From Chloroflexota bacterium (GTDB lineage: Bacteria; Chloroflexota; Anaerolineae; Anaerolineales; Anaerolineaceae): a DNA stretch of 53,717 nt. Shown here piece by piece: positions 36,382 through 44,007 of this stretch. The notes beneath the pieces were generated by a model. The model saw nothing but the letters and a program-made list of their open reading frames with translations. It did no database searches and had not been told where the DNA came from. Position 1 is the stretch's first letter. Every line of letters begins with the position of its first letter. The stretch is from contig JAMCRR010000047.1 of assembly GCA_023381565.1 (NCBI GenBank), forward strand, positions 1-53,717, written 5' to 3'. The translations under genes and the position numbers were made by a program.

Positions 36382-37785
36382 ATGTCTCTAAATCGTAAAT
36401 ACCAATCTTACCGGAATTCTATCGCCAGGGCATGGCGGACACCGGCGGCAAAAGTGATCCTGGCCCTGGTGGTGATCTTGCCCCTGGCGGCGTGCAACGC
36501 TGTGACCCCCAGCCCGGCGGCGAGCAGCTCCTCATCGACACCCGGCATTGCCGTTTCAGGCGGGTCGACCCCCACCGGCGCTCCCGCACCGGCAGCTACC
36601 GCCTCACCCACAACTGCGCCTACATCGGCGCCCACGGCGGCGGCAACCGGCACGTCCAACGCTCCAAGCGCGGTGGCTGACGCCATCAAAAGCGTCATTC
36701 TGAAAGGCAACCAGGAAGAGGTGCAGGCGATTGCCCAACAGAACCCCAACTTGATGAGCGATACCTCCACCACGAGCTACTACAACCAGACGGTTACGGA
36801 AGTTAATGACCTTCTGACTGCCGGAGTGACCTCGATCAAGCTGGACAAGCTCGTTTGGGGATCGATCACCCTGCAAAGCCCTACTACGGCGCAGGCCACC
36901 GATCTCGAGACCTGGACCACGAATTTTACCGGGGGAGGCACTCTGCAGGAAACCGATCAGAACGTCTATACCCTGGTATTGCAAAACGGCGCCTGGAAAG
37001 TGCAGACGGACGCGCACCCGAACGCTCATACGTTGAAGCCGAGCTCCCCATCTACCAGCCCGGCTCCGGCGTCAAGCTCGCCTGCTCCCACCTCACCGGT
37101 CATCCCGGTTTCCCCTCTGGGCGCAGGTAACTCGCAATCCCAAAATTGGTCCGGTTACGCCGCTACGGGCGGCACTTACACCTCCGTTTCCGCTACCTGG
37201 ACGGTGCCAAACGTCAGCACGGCAGTGGATGGGGCTGACGCAACCTGGGTGGGTATCGGGGGTGTCACCTCGACGGACCTGATCCAGGCAGGTACCAGCG
37301 CCACCGTCCAATCCGGCCAGATCCAATACAACGCCTGGTGGGAGATCTTGCCCCAATCCTCTCAGACTGTGCCGATGAACGTTAACCCGGGCGATGTGAT
37401 CAGCGTTTCGGTCACGCTGCAGTCTGGCAACACGTGGGAAATCGTCATCCAGGATATCACAGCCGCAGAAACGTACAAGCAGACCGTGACGTACCAATCC
37501 TCGCTCTCCTCGGCAGACTGGATCGAGGAATCGCCGGTGGCAGGGCGCCGGCTGCTGCTGCCCCTGGACAACTTCGGAACCGTCACTTTTTCCAATGCCT
37601 CAACGGTTGTCAATGGAAAGGCAAACACCATCGCCCAGGCGGGCGGCAAAGCCATCACCATGGTGACCGGCGGAGTAGCACTGTCTGAACCTTCGGTGCT
37701 GTCCACGAAAGGCAACAGTTTCTCCGTTACCCGCACCAATACGGTAGCGCCCAGGCTTTCATCGGGCTCTGGGAGTTTCCAGTAA
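36382..37785 (+). CDS. Lipoprotein of the glutamic-peptidase (G1, eqolisin) family, 467 aa
   Basis: The start at 36382 (MSLNRKYQSYRN) follows GGGAGG. A lipobox LPLAAC puts the lipidated Cys at residue 38. Ser/Thr/Pro-rich linkers surround a small domain (about 100-215). The C-terminal domain (about 250-440) is eqolisin-like: SQNWSGYAATGG, VSATWTVPNV, ATWVGIGG then LIQAGT (candidate catalytic Gln), YNAWWEILP, and ADWIEESPV (candidate catalytic Glu), then FGTVTFSNAS. Members are acid-stable endopeptidases, best known from fungi and less often from bacteria. It would sit on the outer face of the membrane. The stop codon (CAG TAA) forms the first heptamer of repeat locus C. Confidence 0.85.
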   Translation: MSLNRKYQSYRNSIARAWRTPAAKVILALVVILPLAACNAVTPSPAASSSSSTPGIAVSGGSTPTGAPAPAATASPTTAPTSAPTAAATGTSNAPSAVADAIKSVILKGNQEEVQAIAQQNPNLMSDTSTTSYYNQTVTEVNDLLTAGVTSIKLDKLVWGSITLQSPTTAQATDLETWTTNFTGGGTLQETDQNVYTLVLQNGAWKVQTDAHPNAHTLKPSSPSTSPAPASSSPAPTSPVIPVSPLGAGNSQSQNWSGYAATGGTYTSVSATWTVPNVSTAVDGADATWVGIGGVTSTDLIQAGTSATVQSGQIQYNAWWEILPQSSQTVPMNVNPGDVISVSVTLQSGNTWEIVIQDITAAETYKQTVTYQSSLSSADWIEESPVAGRRLLLPLDNFGTVTFSNASTVVNGKANTIAQAGGKAITMVTGGVALSEPSVLSTKGNSFSVTRTNTVAPRLSSGSGSFQ

Positions 37786-37909
37786 ATAATTAGTGAACAG
37801 TGGACAGTGGACGGTGGACCGTCCACTGTCCCTGGTTTTCCCTCTCGTTCCCACTGTCCTCCGCCGGAGAAATCAGTAAACAGTGAAAGGTAATCCGTGG
37901 ACAGTTGCT
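37781..37909. repeat. Heptamer array, locus C, with a perfect 30-nt inverted repeat
   Basis: Seven-nt steps (AGTAAAT, AGTGAAC, AGTGGAC, GGTGGAC and so on) begin on the stop codon of the G1-peptidase gene. At 37802-37831 they produce a perfect palindrome: 14-nt arms (GGACAGTGGACGGT and its exact complement) around GG. A second short run (AGTAAAC, AGTGAAA, GGTAATC, CGTGGAC) occupies 37875-37902. The remaining bases to 38105 are AT-rich and probably carry the promoter of the PRC-barrel gene; no gene is seen. Confidence 0.85.
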
Positions 37910-38105
37910 CTATATATAATAAGAGTGTCTGGTAAATTATCGCTGGAGATAATAATTAAACCGATAAGTCCAATAACAATCAAGAAAACGTTGTATTTGG
38001 GACGTAGATTACTCCTCTTGATAGAATGGTATTGTGGAAAAAGACCATCTCAATGGCAGGGTGGGAAAATGTTGAAGGCCGGATGATATGTAATGGAGGT
38101 AGAAA

Positions 38106-38744
38106 ATGGAAATTCCTGTAAACGCACAAGTTGAGTGTACGGATGGTGTCTGTGGGCGGTCAGTGTATGTACTGATGAACCCGGTTAACGACCAGGTGAC
38201 TTATTTGATCGTGAAAGAGGATACGTCTCCGAACACAGAGTTCATGGTGCCGGTTGATTTTGTGACCGAAACGAAATCCGATATGATTCGAATTCGCTGC
38301 AGCAAGGCGGAACTGGAGAAGATGGATCCGTTTATCAAAACGGAGTTTATCGAAGAGATTGTGCCCGTTAGAAATTTGGATTACGGTGGCGGAACGAATG
38401 GAATTGGATCATTCTATTACTTGCCTTATGTTACCCCTGATAAAACAGTATACGTGCCCGAGGAATCTCGACAGATCCCTCTAGGGGAGCTGGCTGTGCA
38501 GCGGGGTACCCGTGTTGAAGCGACGGACGGCTTTGTTGGCAAAGTTGACGAATTCGTGATTAACCCAGAGAACGGCCACATTACCCATATGGTGATGCGC
38601 GAAGGACATCTGTGGGGAAAGAAAGATATCATCATCCCCCTTTCGGCGATGGGTGATACTCACGATGACACCGTGTTCCTGAAGCTGGATAAGCATCAAA
38701 TCGAATCTTTGCCAACCTTTCCGTTGCAAAGACACTGGTCCTAA
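38106..38744 (+). CDS. PRC-barrel-type protein with two repeats, 212 aa
   Basis: Two related beta-barrel modules of about 75 residues. One starts at NAQVECTDGVCGRSVYVLMN with VTYLIVKED. The other starts at GTRVEATDGFVGKVDEFVIN with ITHMVMREGHLWGKKDI. Both follow the PRC-barrel pattern. The family binds RNA or protein partners and often occurs in stress-related or photosynthetic reaction-centre proteins; a specific role is not evident. GGAGGT lies 7 nt before the ATG. No signal peptide. Confidence 0.8.
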   Translation: MEIPVNAQVECTDGVCGRSVYVLMNPVNDQVTYLIVKEDTSPNTEFMVPVDFVTETKSDMIRIRCSKAELEKMDPFIKTEFIEEIVPVRNLDYGGGTNGIGSFYYLPYVTPDKTVYVPEESRQIPLGELAVQRGTRVEATDGFVGKVDEFVINPENGHITHMVMREGHLWGKKDIIIPLSAMGDTHDDTVFLKLDKHQIESLPTFPLQRHWS

Positions 38745-38749
38745 TCGTT

Positions 38750-38769
38750 GGGGTTGGCTACGCAACCCC
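38750..38769 (+). terminator. Hairpin after the PRC-barrel gene
   Basis: GGGGTTG (38750-38756) and CAACCCC (38763-38769) form a 7-bp GC-rich stem with a 6-nt loop, 6 nt after the stop codon. No U-tract follows. Confidence 0.5.
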
Positions 38770-39135
38770 CCCAGGAAGGATGAAAAAGTGAAAACTAGGC
38801 AGAACCAGCCCGGGAAAATCTGGCCTGAACCCAGATATTAGAATTTCTGGTAACAAAAGCACTGGCTACGATCGGCGGATGGCCAGCCTTGACCAACGAC
38901 CCCCCGGTGTTCTCCGCGTCAATTTAATCGCAATTATCCTTGATAACATCCCGGATAAGCGTACCGTTTCTGCATAAGATCAGATGATCATGCCCGGCAA
39001 TCTATGAACCATGGGCATCCCTGGAGGTTTCATGTCTGAGAATAAAAATGCAGTCGAGATGCATGTGGGGTGGTAAACATTATTTAGACACGAAAAGAGC
39101 TTCCTGTAAGGTGGGCTCCTTTTACTACCCACGGC
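38770..39135. other. Gene-less spacer with a 14-codon mini-ORF
   Basis: Mostly featureless. At 39032-39076 a tiny plus-strand ORF (MSENKNAVEMHVGW) is preceded by a perfect GGAGGT (39023-39028). It may be a decayed gene start or a leader peptide; nothing follows it on the plus strand. The spacer separates two convergent units. Confidence 0.35.
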
Positions 39136-40515
39136 TCATTGCCCACCCTCAAATTCCATCGTGAAAGTCGCGCCCTGCCCGGAGGCGCTTTCTACGCGGA
39201 GGCTCCCGCCATGCGCCTCGACGATAGAGCGGGCAATGGCCAACCCCAGCCCCGACTCGCCGTTCTGCTGGCGGGCCGGGTCGCCACGGTAGAAGCGGTC
39301 GAAAACGTGAGGCAGGTCCTCGGGCGAGATGCCGCTGCCGGTATCGCGCACCCAGAGCTGAACCTTCCCGCTTTCTGCCGCTTGCCTGGCTCCCAGGGTC
39401 ACCTCGCCTCCCGAAGGGGTATAGCGCAGAGCGTTGCCGATCAGGTTGTTGAGCACCTGGGCCATGCGCTCCGGGTCCATCGACATCTGGGGTAAACCTT
39501 CCACGGCCTCCACCCGCAACGTGACCCCTTTTTGCTGCGCGGTTGCAACGTGGCAGGCAGCTACCCGCTCCAGGAGAGCTTGCGGGCTGGTGGGCTGCCG
39601 GATCAGGGGAAGCTCCCCGGTCTCGACCAGGGAGAGCATGCGCAGGTCTTCCACCAGGCGGCTGAGATGCTGCGTTTCGGTATACAGGACCTCGTAAATC
39701 TCGGTGCTGCCGGGCAGCTTGCCGTCGCTCAAGGCTTCGGCGTACCCTGAGAGCACGCTCAAAGGGGTACGCAGATCGTGGGCGATATCGGCGGTCATCT
39801 GGCGGCGCTGTTCAGCCGCGAGAGCCAGGTCATGGCTCATCTTATTAAATGAGGAGGCCAGCTTGCCCAGCTCATCCTTCGAGCGGATCTTCACCTGTCG
39901 TCCAAACTTTCCCTGGGCAAACTCATTGGTGGCCTCGGTCATTTCGCGCAGCGAGCGCGTGAGGGTAATCGCCAGCAGCCCGCCCAGGATCAACGCCAGA
40001 AGGGCGGCGACCCCGGCGCTGGCCAGGGTGGCGCTGTTGATTGTTCCCAGAAAAATTCCTTCCGGCGAACCCGAAATCCACTGGCGCGACGGAGGCGTCA
40101 GGATCAGCCAGCCTACCGGCTGGTTGCCTGCGATCAGGGGAATGGCCTGCTGCAAATCGCTATCGGCAACCGTCGCCCCCAACCGGCTTTCAGAACTGCT
40201 GACCAGGATGGTGTGATCCGGCCCTACCAGGGTGAAGGGCGCCAATCCACCGCTATGCGTAAAATCCCGGCGGCTGGCAAAATTTATATAGGGAATGCCG
40301 ATCACGGAGCTTAGATGGTCGGCAACGCCCTGCCAGCCGCCGTTTGATTGGTAGTATTCCACCAGGTTCTCGGCCCAGGACTGCTGGTCGCGGTTGGAGA
40401 TGAACTGGTCGAAGGCGAAGCGCGTGCGCAGCTGGAGGATGACCGCCACCAGCATGGCTCCCGTGAGGCCGATCAGCAAAAAAGCCAGGGTGAGTTTGAC
40501 AGCGATCTTGCGCAT
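39136..40515 (-). CDS. Membrane sensor histidine kinase (BaeS-like), 459 aa
   Basis: Two membrane helices (about 8-28 and 165-188) flank an extracytoplasmic sensor domain, followed by HAMP (about 190-240), a dimerisation helix with phospho-His in IAHDLRTPLSVLSGYAE (about 248), and an ATPase domain with NNLIGNALRYTPSGG, VRDTGSGISPEDLPHVF and ESGLGLAIARSIVEAHGG. Partner of the response regulator at 40841-41530 upstream on the same strand. The start codon has no Shine-Dalgarno: heptamer repeat DNA begins 5 nt upstream and seems to have replaced the original junction between the two genes. That could uncouple kinase from regulator expression. Confidence 0.95.
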   Translation of the reverse strand: MRKIAVKLTLAFLLIGLTGAMLVAVILQLRTRFAFDQFISNRDQQSWAENLVEYYQSNGGWQGVADHLSSVIGIPYINFASRRDFTHSGGLAPFTLVGPDHTILVSSSESRLGATVADSDLQQAIPLIAGNQPVGWLILTPPSRQWISGSPEGIFLGTINSATLASAGVAALLALILGGLLAITLTRSLREMTEATNEFAQGKFGRQVKIRSKDELGKLASSFNKMSHDLALAAEQRRQMTADIAHDLRTPLSVLSGYAEALSDGKLPGSTEIYEVLYTETQHLSRLVEDLRMLSLVETGELPLIRQPTSPQALLERVAACHVATAQQKGVTLRVEAVEGLPQMSMDPERMAQVLNNLIGNALRYTPSGGEVTLGARQAAESGKVQLWVRDTGSGISPEDLPHVFDRFYRGDPARQQNGESGLGLAIARSIVEAHGGSLRVESASGQGATFTMEFEGGQ

Positions 40516-40518
40516 AGG

Positions 40519-40795
40519 TTAGTAGACGGTGAACAGTAAACGGTATACGGTAAATGGTAAATGGAATACGGTCCTAACGGCGGTGAACGGTTTAATCGCC
40601 ATCGGTGGGAGGACGGACCAGGCATTCGAGGCCAGCTTTGCGGAGCGCCGGATTTGATCGCTCAAGGAGAACCTTTCCTCTTTTGGAAACGCGCTTGAGA
40701 TCAGGAACACTTCTTGCTGCAGCTCTCGCGCTTTCTGATACACCAGCAAATCCCGAAAACTCTCCGCATAATTCAACCCACCCATTTCGACCTCC
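40519..40795 (-). pseudogene. Truncated four-helix-bundle (23S-IVP/S23 family) gene framed by heptamer arrays
   Basis: The ATG at 40795 (MGGLNYAESFRDLLVYQKAR) has a strong GAGGAGG ribosome site. The first about 50 residues match the start of the four-helix-bundle family first found in 23S rRNA intervening sequences (YQKARELQQEVF, FPKEERFSLSDQIRRSA). After DQIRRSA, homology stops where the family continues with a conserved SVxxNIAEG segment, and the frame then runs into heptamer repeats that give FTVYRLLFTVY. About 50 of the usual 115-125 residues are left. The fragment is inserted between a response regulator and its kinase and is bracketed by inverted heptamer arrays. Confidence 0.75.
40521..40592. 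repeat. Heptamer array, locus D, left arm
   Basis: Seven consecutive in-phase 7-nt units from 40521 to 40569 (AGTAGAC, GGTGAAC, AGTAAAC, GGTATAC and so on), then one more GGTGAAC at 40582-40588. Orientation is RGTRWAC. It lies between the histidine kinase start codon and the four-helix fragment. Confidence 0.88.
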
Positions 40796-40803
40796 TCGCG
40801 CCT

Positions 40804-40845
40804 GTTCACGGTATACCATTCACCGTTAACTGTTCACCGTTTACT
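40804..40845. repeat. Heptamer array, locus D, right arm
   Basis: Six consecutive units in the opposite orientation (GTTCACG, GTATACC, ATTCACC, GTTAACT, GTTCACC, GTTTACT), making an inverted pair with the left arm across about 210 bp. The TAA stop codon of the response regulator (40841-40843, minus strand) lies inside the last unit. Confidence 0.88.
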
Positions 40846-41530
40846 GAGAACTAAACCGATAACCCGCGCCGTAGACCGTTTCTATATAGCGCGGGGAGGA
40901 GGGGTTGGGTTCGATTTTCGTGCGCAGGTTACGCACATGCACGTCGATGGTGCGCTCGTAACCTTCGTAAGCCACCCCCTGCAGGCGGTCGAGCAGTTCC
41001 AGGCGTGAAAATACCCTGCCGGGGGCGGTCATTAGGGTTGCCAGCAGGTCAAATTCGGAAGGCGTCAGATCCACGAGGGAGCCTTCGACGGTGACGGCCC
41101 TCCCGCAGGTATCCAGCGAGATATTCCCCACCCGCAATACGTCCTGCACGGCGGTTTGCTTTGCCCTGGGGATACGGCGCAGGACGGCGCGCACGCGGGC
41201 AACCAGTTCGCGCATACTGAACGGCTTGGTGATGTAGTCGTCTGCGCCCAACTCCAGGCCGAGCACTTTGTCATTTTCTTCCAGGCGTGCAGTCAAGATG
41301 ATCACCGGGGTTTCGGCTTCCCGGCTGTAGATGCGCGTTTCGGTATAGCCGTTCATTTCAGGCATCATCAGGTCAAGGATGATCAGGTCGGGTTTTTCGC
41401 GCCGGGCGATGGACAGAGCTTCCTGCCCATCGCCGGCGGTGACCACATCAAATACTTCCTGTGTCAGGTAGGCTATCAAAAGCGCGCACAGTTGCGGGTT
41501 ATCATCGACCACCAGGATCTTTTTAGGCAT
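40841..41530 (-). CDS. OmpR-family response regulator, 229 aa
   Basis: Receiver domain with VVDDNPQLCALL, phospho-acceptor Asp in LIILDLMMPEMNG and Lys in YITKPFSMRELVAR, followed by a winged-helix DNA-binding domain (LTPSEFDLLATLMTAPGRVF to YIETVYGAGYRFSSQ). Paired with the kinase at 39136-40515. The two upstream envelope proteins and the divergent efflux operon are plausible targets. The native stop is CAG TAA, the TAA being part of the first heptamer of locus D. Confidence 0.95.
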   Translation of the reverse strand: MPKKILVVDDNPQLCALLIAYLTQEVFDVVTAGDGQEALSIARREKPDLIILDLMMPEMNGYTETRIYSREAETPVIILTARLEENDKVLGLELGADDYITKPFSMRELVARVRAVLRRIPRAKQTAVQDVLRVGNISLDTCGRAVTVEGSLVDLTPSEFDLLATLMTAPGRVFSRLELLDRLQGVAYEGYERTIDVHVRNLRTKIEPNPSSPRYIETVYGAGYRFSSQ

Positions 41531-41587
41531 GCAGACTTCTCGGGTAAGGATTATCGGACTTCCTTCATTATACCGCTATCGAAGGCG

Positions 41588-42250
41588 TTACCCTGAGCCA
41601 GCCCGCCGCTGGAGCAATTGGATCAGCGGGTCGACGAAAAGTGTGTTCGTGCTGCCGAAACCGCGGCCCCCAAACTGGTTCCCGCCCGGAGTTCCCTGGA
41701 AGCTGCGGCGGCTGCCCGGAGTGCCCGCCGCGGGAAAGCCGCTCCCGTTGGGGTTCTGGGCGCGCTGGGTTGCGCGTGCGGCGCGCTGCTCCGGGCTTTG
41801 CGTTGGAAAACCGCCCGCAAATTGGCCGCTGCCCGGCGTGACCTTGCTTTGCATGCCCAGACTGGTCATCAGACTCTGGATATCGGCGGCGGTCAGGCTC
41901 ATGCCGGCGATGGCCTGGATTTGCTCGGCCGTCATGGCGGCCTCGATCTGCTGATAAGTCGTTTGCAGGTCAGCCGAAGACGGATTGCTGCTCGCCTCCA
42001 GGCTTTTGACTTTCTCCCAAAGGGGTAGGAGCGTTTTCGCCTGCTGTGGCGTAACCGCCAGGTTCGTGCCCTCCAGCTTGAGGGTGCCGGCGGCCAGCTT
42101 GCTCTCAACCGGCCCGTTCCCCGGAGCCGGGGTGGTTTGACTTACCGGGTTGGCGCCCGGGTTTGCCTGGGCCGGCTGAGCACCCCCACAAGCTGCGAGG
42201 ATCATCATCACCGCCAGCACAGTACCTGTAAGAACTGCTTTCTTTACCAT
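41588..42250 (-). CDS. Lipoprotein with LTxxQ-like segments, 220 aa
   Basis: The start at 42250 (MVKKAVLTGTVLAVMMILAA) gives a lipobox ILAAC. The mature protein has an Ala/Pro-rich linker, then helices with LAVTPQQAKTLLPLWEKVKS and AAMTAEQIQAIAGM, and a long Gly/Gln/Phe/Arg-rich low-complexity tail (SPEQRAARATQRAQNPNGSG). The TPQQ and TAEQ segments recall the LTxxQ helices of Spy/CpxP-like envelope stress proteins. Being cotranscribed with a two-component system, it may report envelope stress or antibiotics. The frame upstream of 42250 overlaps the preceding gene and is not used. Confidence 0.75.
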   Translation of the reverse strand: MVKKAVLTGTVLAVMMILAACGGAQPAQANPGANPVSQTTPAPGNGPVESKLAAGTLKLEGTNLAVTPQQAKTLLPLWEKVKSLEASSNPSSADLQTTYQQIEAAMTAEQIQAIAGMSLTAADIQSLMTSLGMQSKVTPGSGQFAGGFPTQSPEQRAARATQRAQNPNGSGFPAAGTPGSRRSFQGTPGGNQFGGRGFGSTNTLFVDPLIQLLQRRAGSG

Positions 42251-42266
42251 TGAAATGGATGATCCC

Positions 42267-43088
42267 TTACATCCCGCCGGATGGCGCAGGGGTAGGGGTG
42301 GGCCTGCCCGGGTTGGCTGGAGATTTTCCTCCAGGCCAGTTGCGCCGGCCGAACCCGCGGAAATTTTGGAACCCACCGAAACCCTTCAGCATGCCGCCAG
42401 GAGCCATCTTGAAGAGCCCCAATCCGGAGCCGTCCTTTAAGATCTGGTCTGCCTGGCTCTGGGTAATCAACCCGTCGGTGACGGCCTGTTTAACCGCAGC
42501 TTCGAAGGCAGCCTGCATGGCGGATTGGAACTTGGCGCTATTGGCAAGAGCGAAGCGCCCTAGGAGCGCGTCGGCTTGCTGCTGGGTGAGCGTGCCGTTC
42601 TGGACGAGGCGGTCCAGGCTGGCGGAAAAAGCCTTCTGATAAGCGGCCTGGAGCTGGTCCACACTCACACCCAGGGCTTTCGCCAGAAGGGCGTTAAAGT
42701 CAATCCCGCTCTGGCCCAGCCAACCTTCGCCCCCCAACATCTCCCAGCCAAAGGGGCGTCCTTTGAGCTTATCAGCTTGCTGCTGGGTGAGCAGCCCGGA
42801 GCTGACCGCCTGCTGCAGCGCCTGGTCTGCGGCGGACTGGTAAGCCGTCTGGAGTTTGGCAACGTCGATGCCCAGGGCTGTGGCCAGGTCTTGCTCGGTG
42901 AAACCTCTCTCCAGGCCCTTGCCCAGCCCGGGATGCGCCGGTTTGTTTGGAGCGGGAGAAGGTGTTGCAGAAGGCGCCTCGGCCATGACCGTGCGGTAAG
43001 TGATCACCCCCAGGACAAAAACGCCGACGACTGCCACAACAATGAGCGCACCGGCCAGCAGGAGGGGGAGTAGCTTTTTATTTGCCAT
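42267..43088 (-). CDS. Membrane-anchored protein with repeated LTQxQAD helices, 273 aa
   Basis: One N-terminal membrane helix (about 6-30) anchors an extracytoplasmic part. The latter has two long repeats of the form ALGVxxxxLQxAYQxAxxxAL followed by LTQQQAD (at about 65-110 and 137-180), plus a third shorter copy (FEAAVKQAVTDGLITQSQAD). A Gly/Asn/Pro-rich tail follows. No enzyme motif. The LTxxQ-type spacing suggests a periplasm-side sensor or chaperone. It heads the minus-strand unit envelope protein - lipoprotein - regulator - kinase, 16 bp upstream of the lipoprotein gene. Confidence 0.75.
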   Translation of the reverse strand: MANKKLLPLLLAGALIVVAVVGVFVLGVITYRTVMAEAPSATPSPAPNKPAHPGLGKGLERGFTEQDLATALGIDVAKLQTAYQSAADQALQQAVSSGLLTQQQADKLKGRPFGWEMLGGEGWLGQSGIDFNALLAKALGVSVDQLQAAYQKAFSASLDRLVQNGTLTQQQADALLGRFALANSAKFQSAMQAAFEAAVKQAVTDGLITQSQADQILKDGSGLGLFKMAPGGMLKGFGGFQNFRGFGRRNWPGGKSPANPGRPTPTPAPSGGM

Positions 43089-43359
43089 GCATGATCTCCT
43101 AATCAGGTTTTGCTACGTAGTACAAAGGTTAAGCTTTAGAAACGAATTTGAAATTGAGCAGGATACCAGCTCAGACCAGGATAGAAAGGTCTGGCTAAAC
43201 ATATAGCATAGCAAGCGATTGTTATAAGAATATTAAGAAGTTGTTTCGAAATGATTTGGATTCTGATTCGCCAGCGGGAGCATCTTCGCATTTTCTTAAT
43301 AATCTCTTCACCGATTTTGAACATTTTTCTGTTATCTTTAGCGGGGAGAGGATGGTATT

Positions 43360-43866
43360 GTGGAGCCAGGTGCTGTAATCATGGTAGTGTCTGGACCCGA
43401 GCTGTGGGGAATTGAGCGTATCCGGCTGGCTTTATTCGAAGCCGGTTATAAAGTCGCGGCTGTAGATTTCAGGGAGCAGCAGCTCAGCGAAGCTGTCTTC
43501 CACCATAAACCCGCCATGGTCATTGCCAATTTATCCGGCAGCCAGCCCGAAGATCTGGAGCTGTGCCAGAGGCTAACACGCATGAGCGATGCGCCGGTCG
43601 TAGCGATCGGATCTTCTGCAGACGAGGCTTTTCGCGTCAATTTACTCTCCGCGGGAGCAGACGATTATCTGGTCCGCCCGATCAATCCGCGCGAGCTGGT
43701 CGCCCGGGTGCGAAACATCCTGCGGCGGACCCAACCCACCCAATCGAGCATTCCCATAGACGAGGCATCCAAAGGAGCCACCCTACAAGAAAGCATTCCG
43801 CCCAAGCCCTTTTTTCTGCTCAGTTTTTTCCGTAATCTGGTTCAGCAAATTCATAAATCTAAATGA
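43360..43866 (+). CDS. Stand-alone degenerate receiver (pseudo-receiver) protein, 168 aa
   Basis: Residues about 5-125 follow the response-regulator receiver fold, ending GADDYLVRPINPRELVARVR like an OmpR-type receiver. The phospho-acceptor position reads MVIANLSG, with Asn in place of Asp, and the conserved Lys of KP is Arg (VRP). Phosphorylation therefore looks impossible. The rest is a short tail with no DNA-binding domain. The start is the GTG at 43360; an ATG at 43381 is possible. It heads the efflux operon divergent from the two-component cluster and may act as a protein-binding regulator. Confidence 0.75.
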   Translation: MEPGAVIMVVSGPELWGIERIRLALFEAGYKVAAVDFREQQLSEAVFHHKPAMVIANLSGSQPEDLELCQRLTRMSDAPVVAIGSSADEAFRVNLLSAGADDYLVRPINPRELVARVRNILRRTQPTQSSIPIDEASKGATLQESIPPKPFFLLSFFRNLVQQIHKSK

Positions 43867-44007
43867 GGGGTAAGCCCTGATACTCCCGGCAAGATTATAT
43901 GGGTTTCAGGCAATGGAGCATCTCACTTCTTCTGCATGGTGGCTCGCCTCCCGCCGATGGTTACGGAGCGCGTGCAGATTTATTTGTTTCAGGAGGATGA
44001 AGGAGCA

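Noticed and set aside
40599..40850. Four-helix-bundle frame as a functional gene
   Set aside because: Homology ends after about 50 residues and the remainder is repeat-derived, so I call it a pseudogene despite the good ribosome site.
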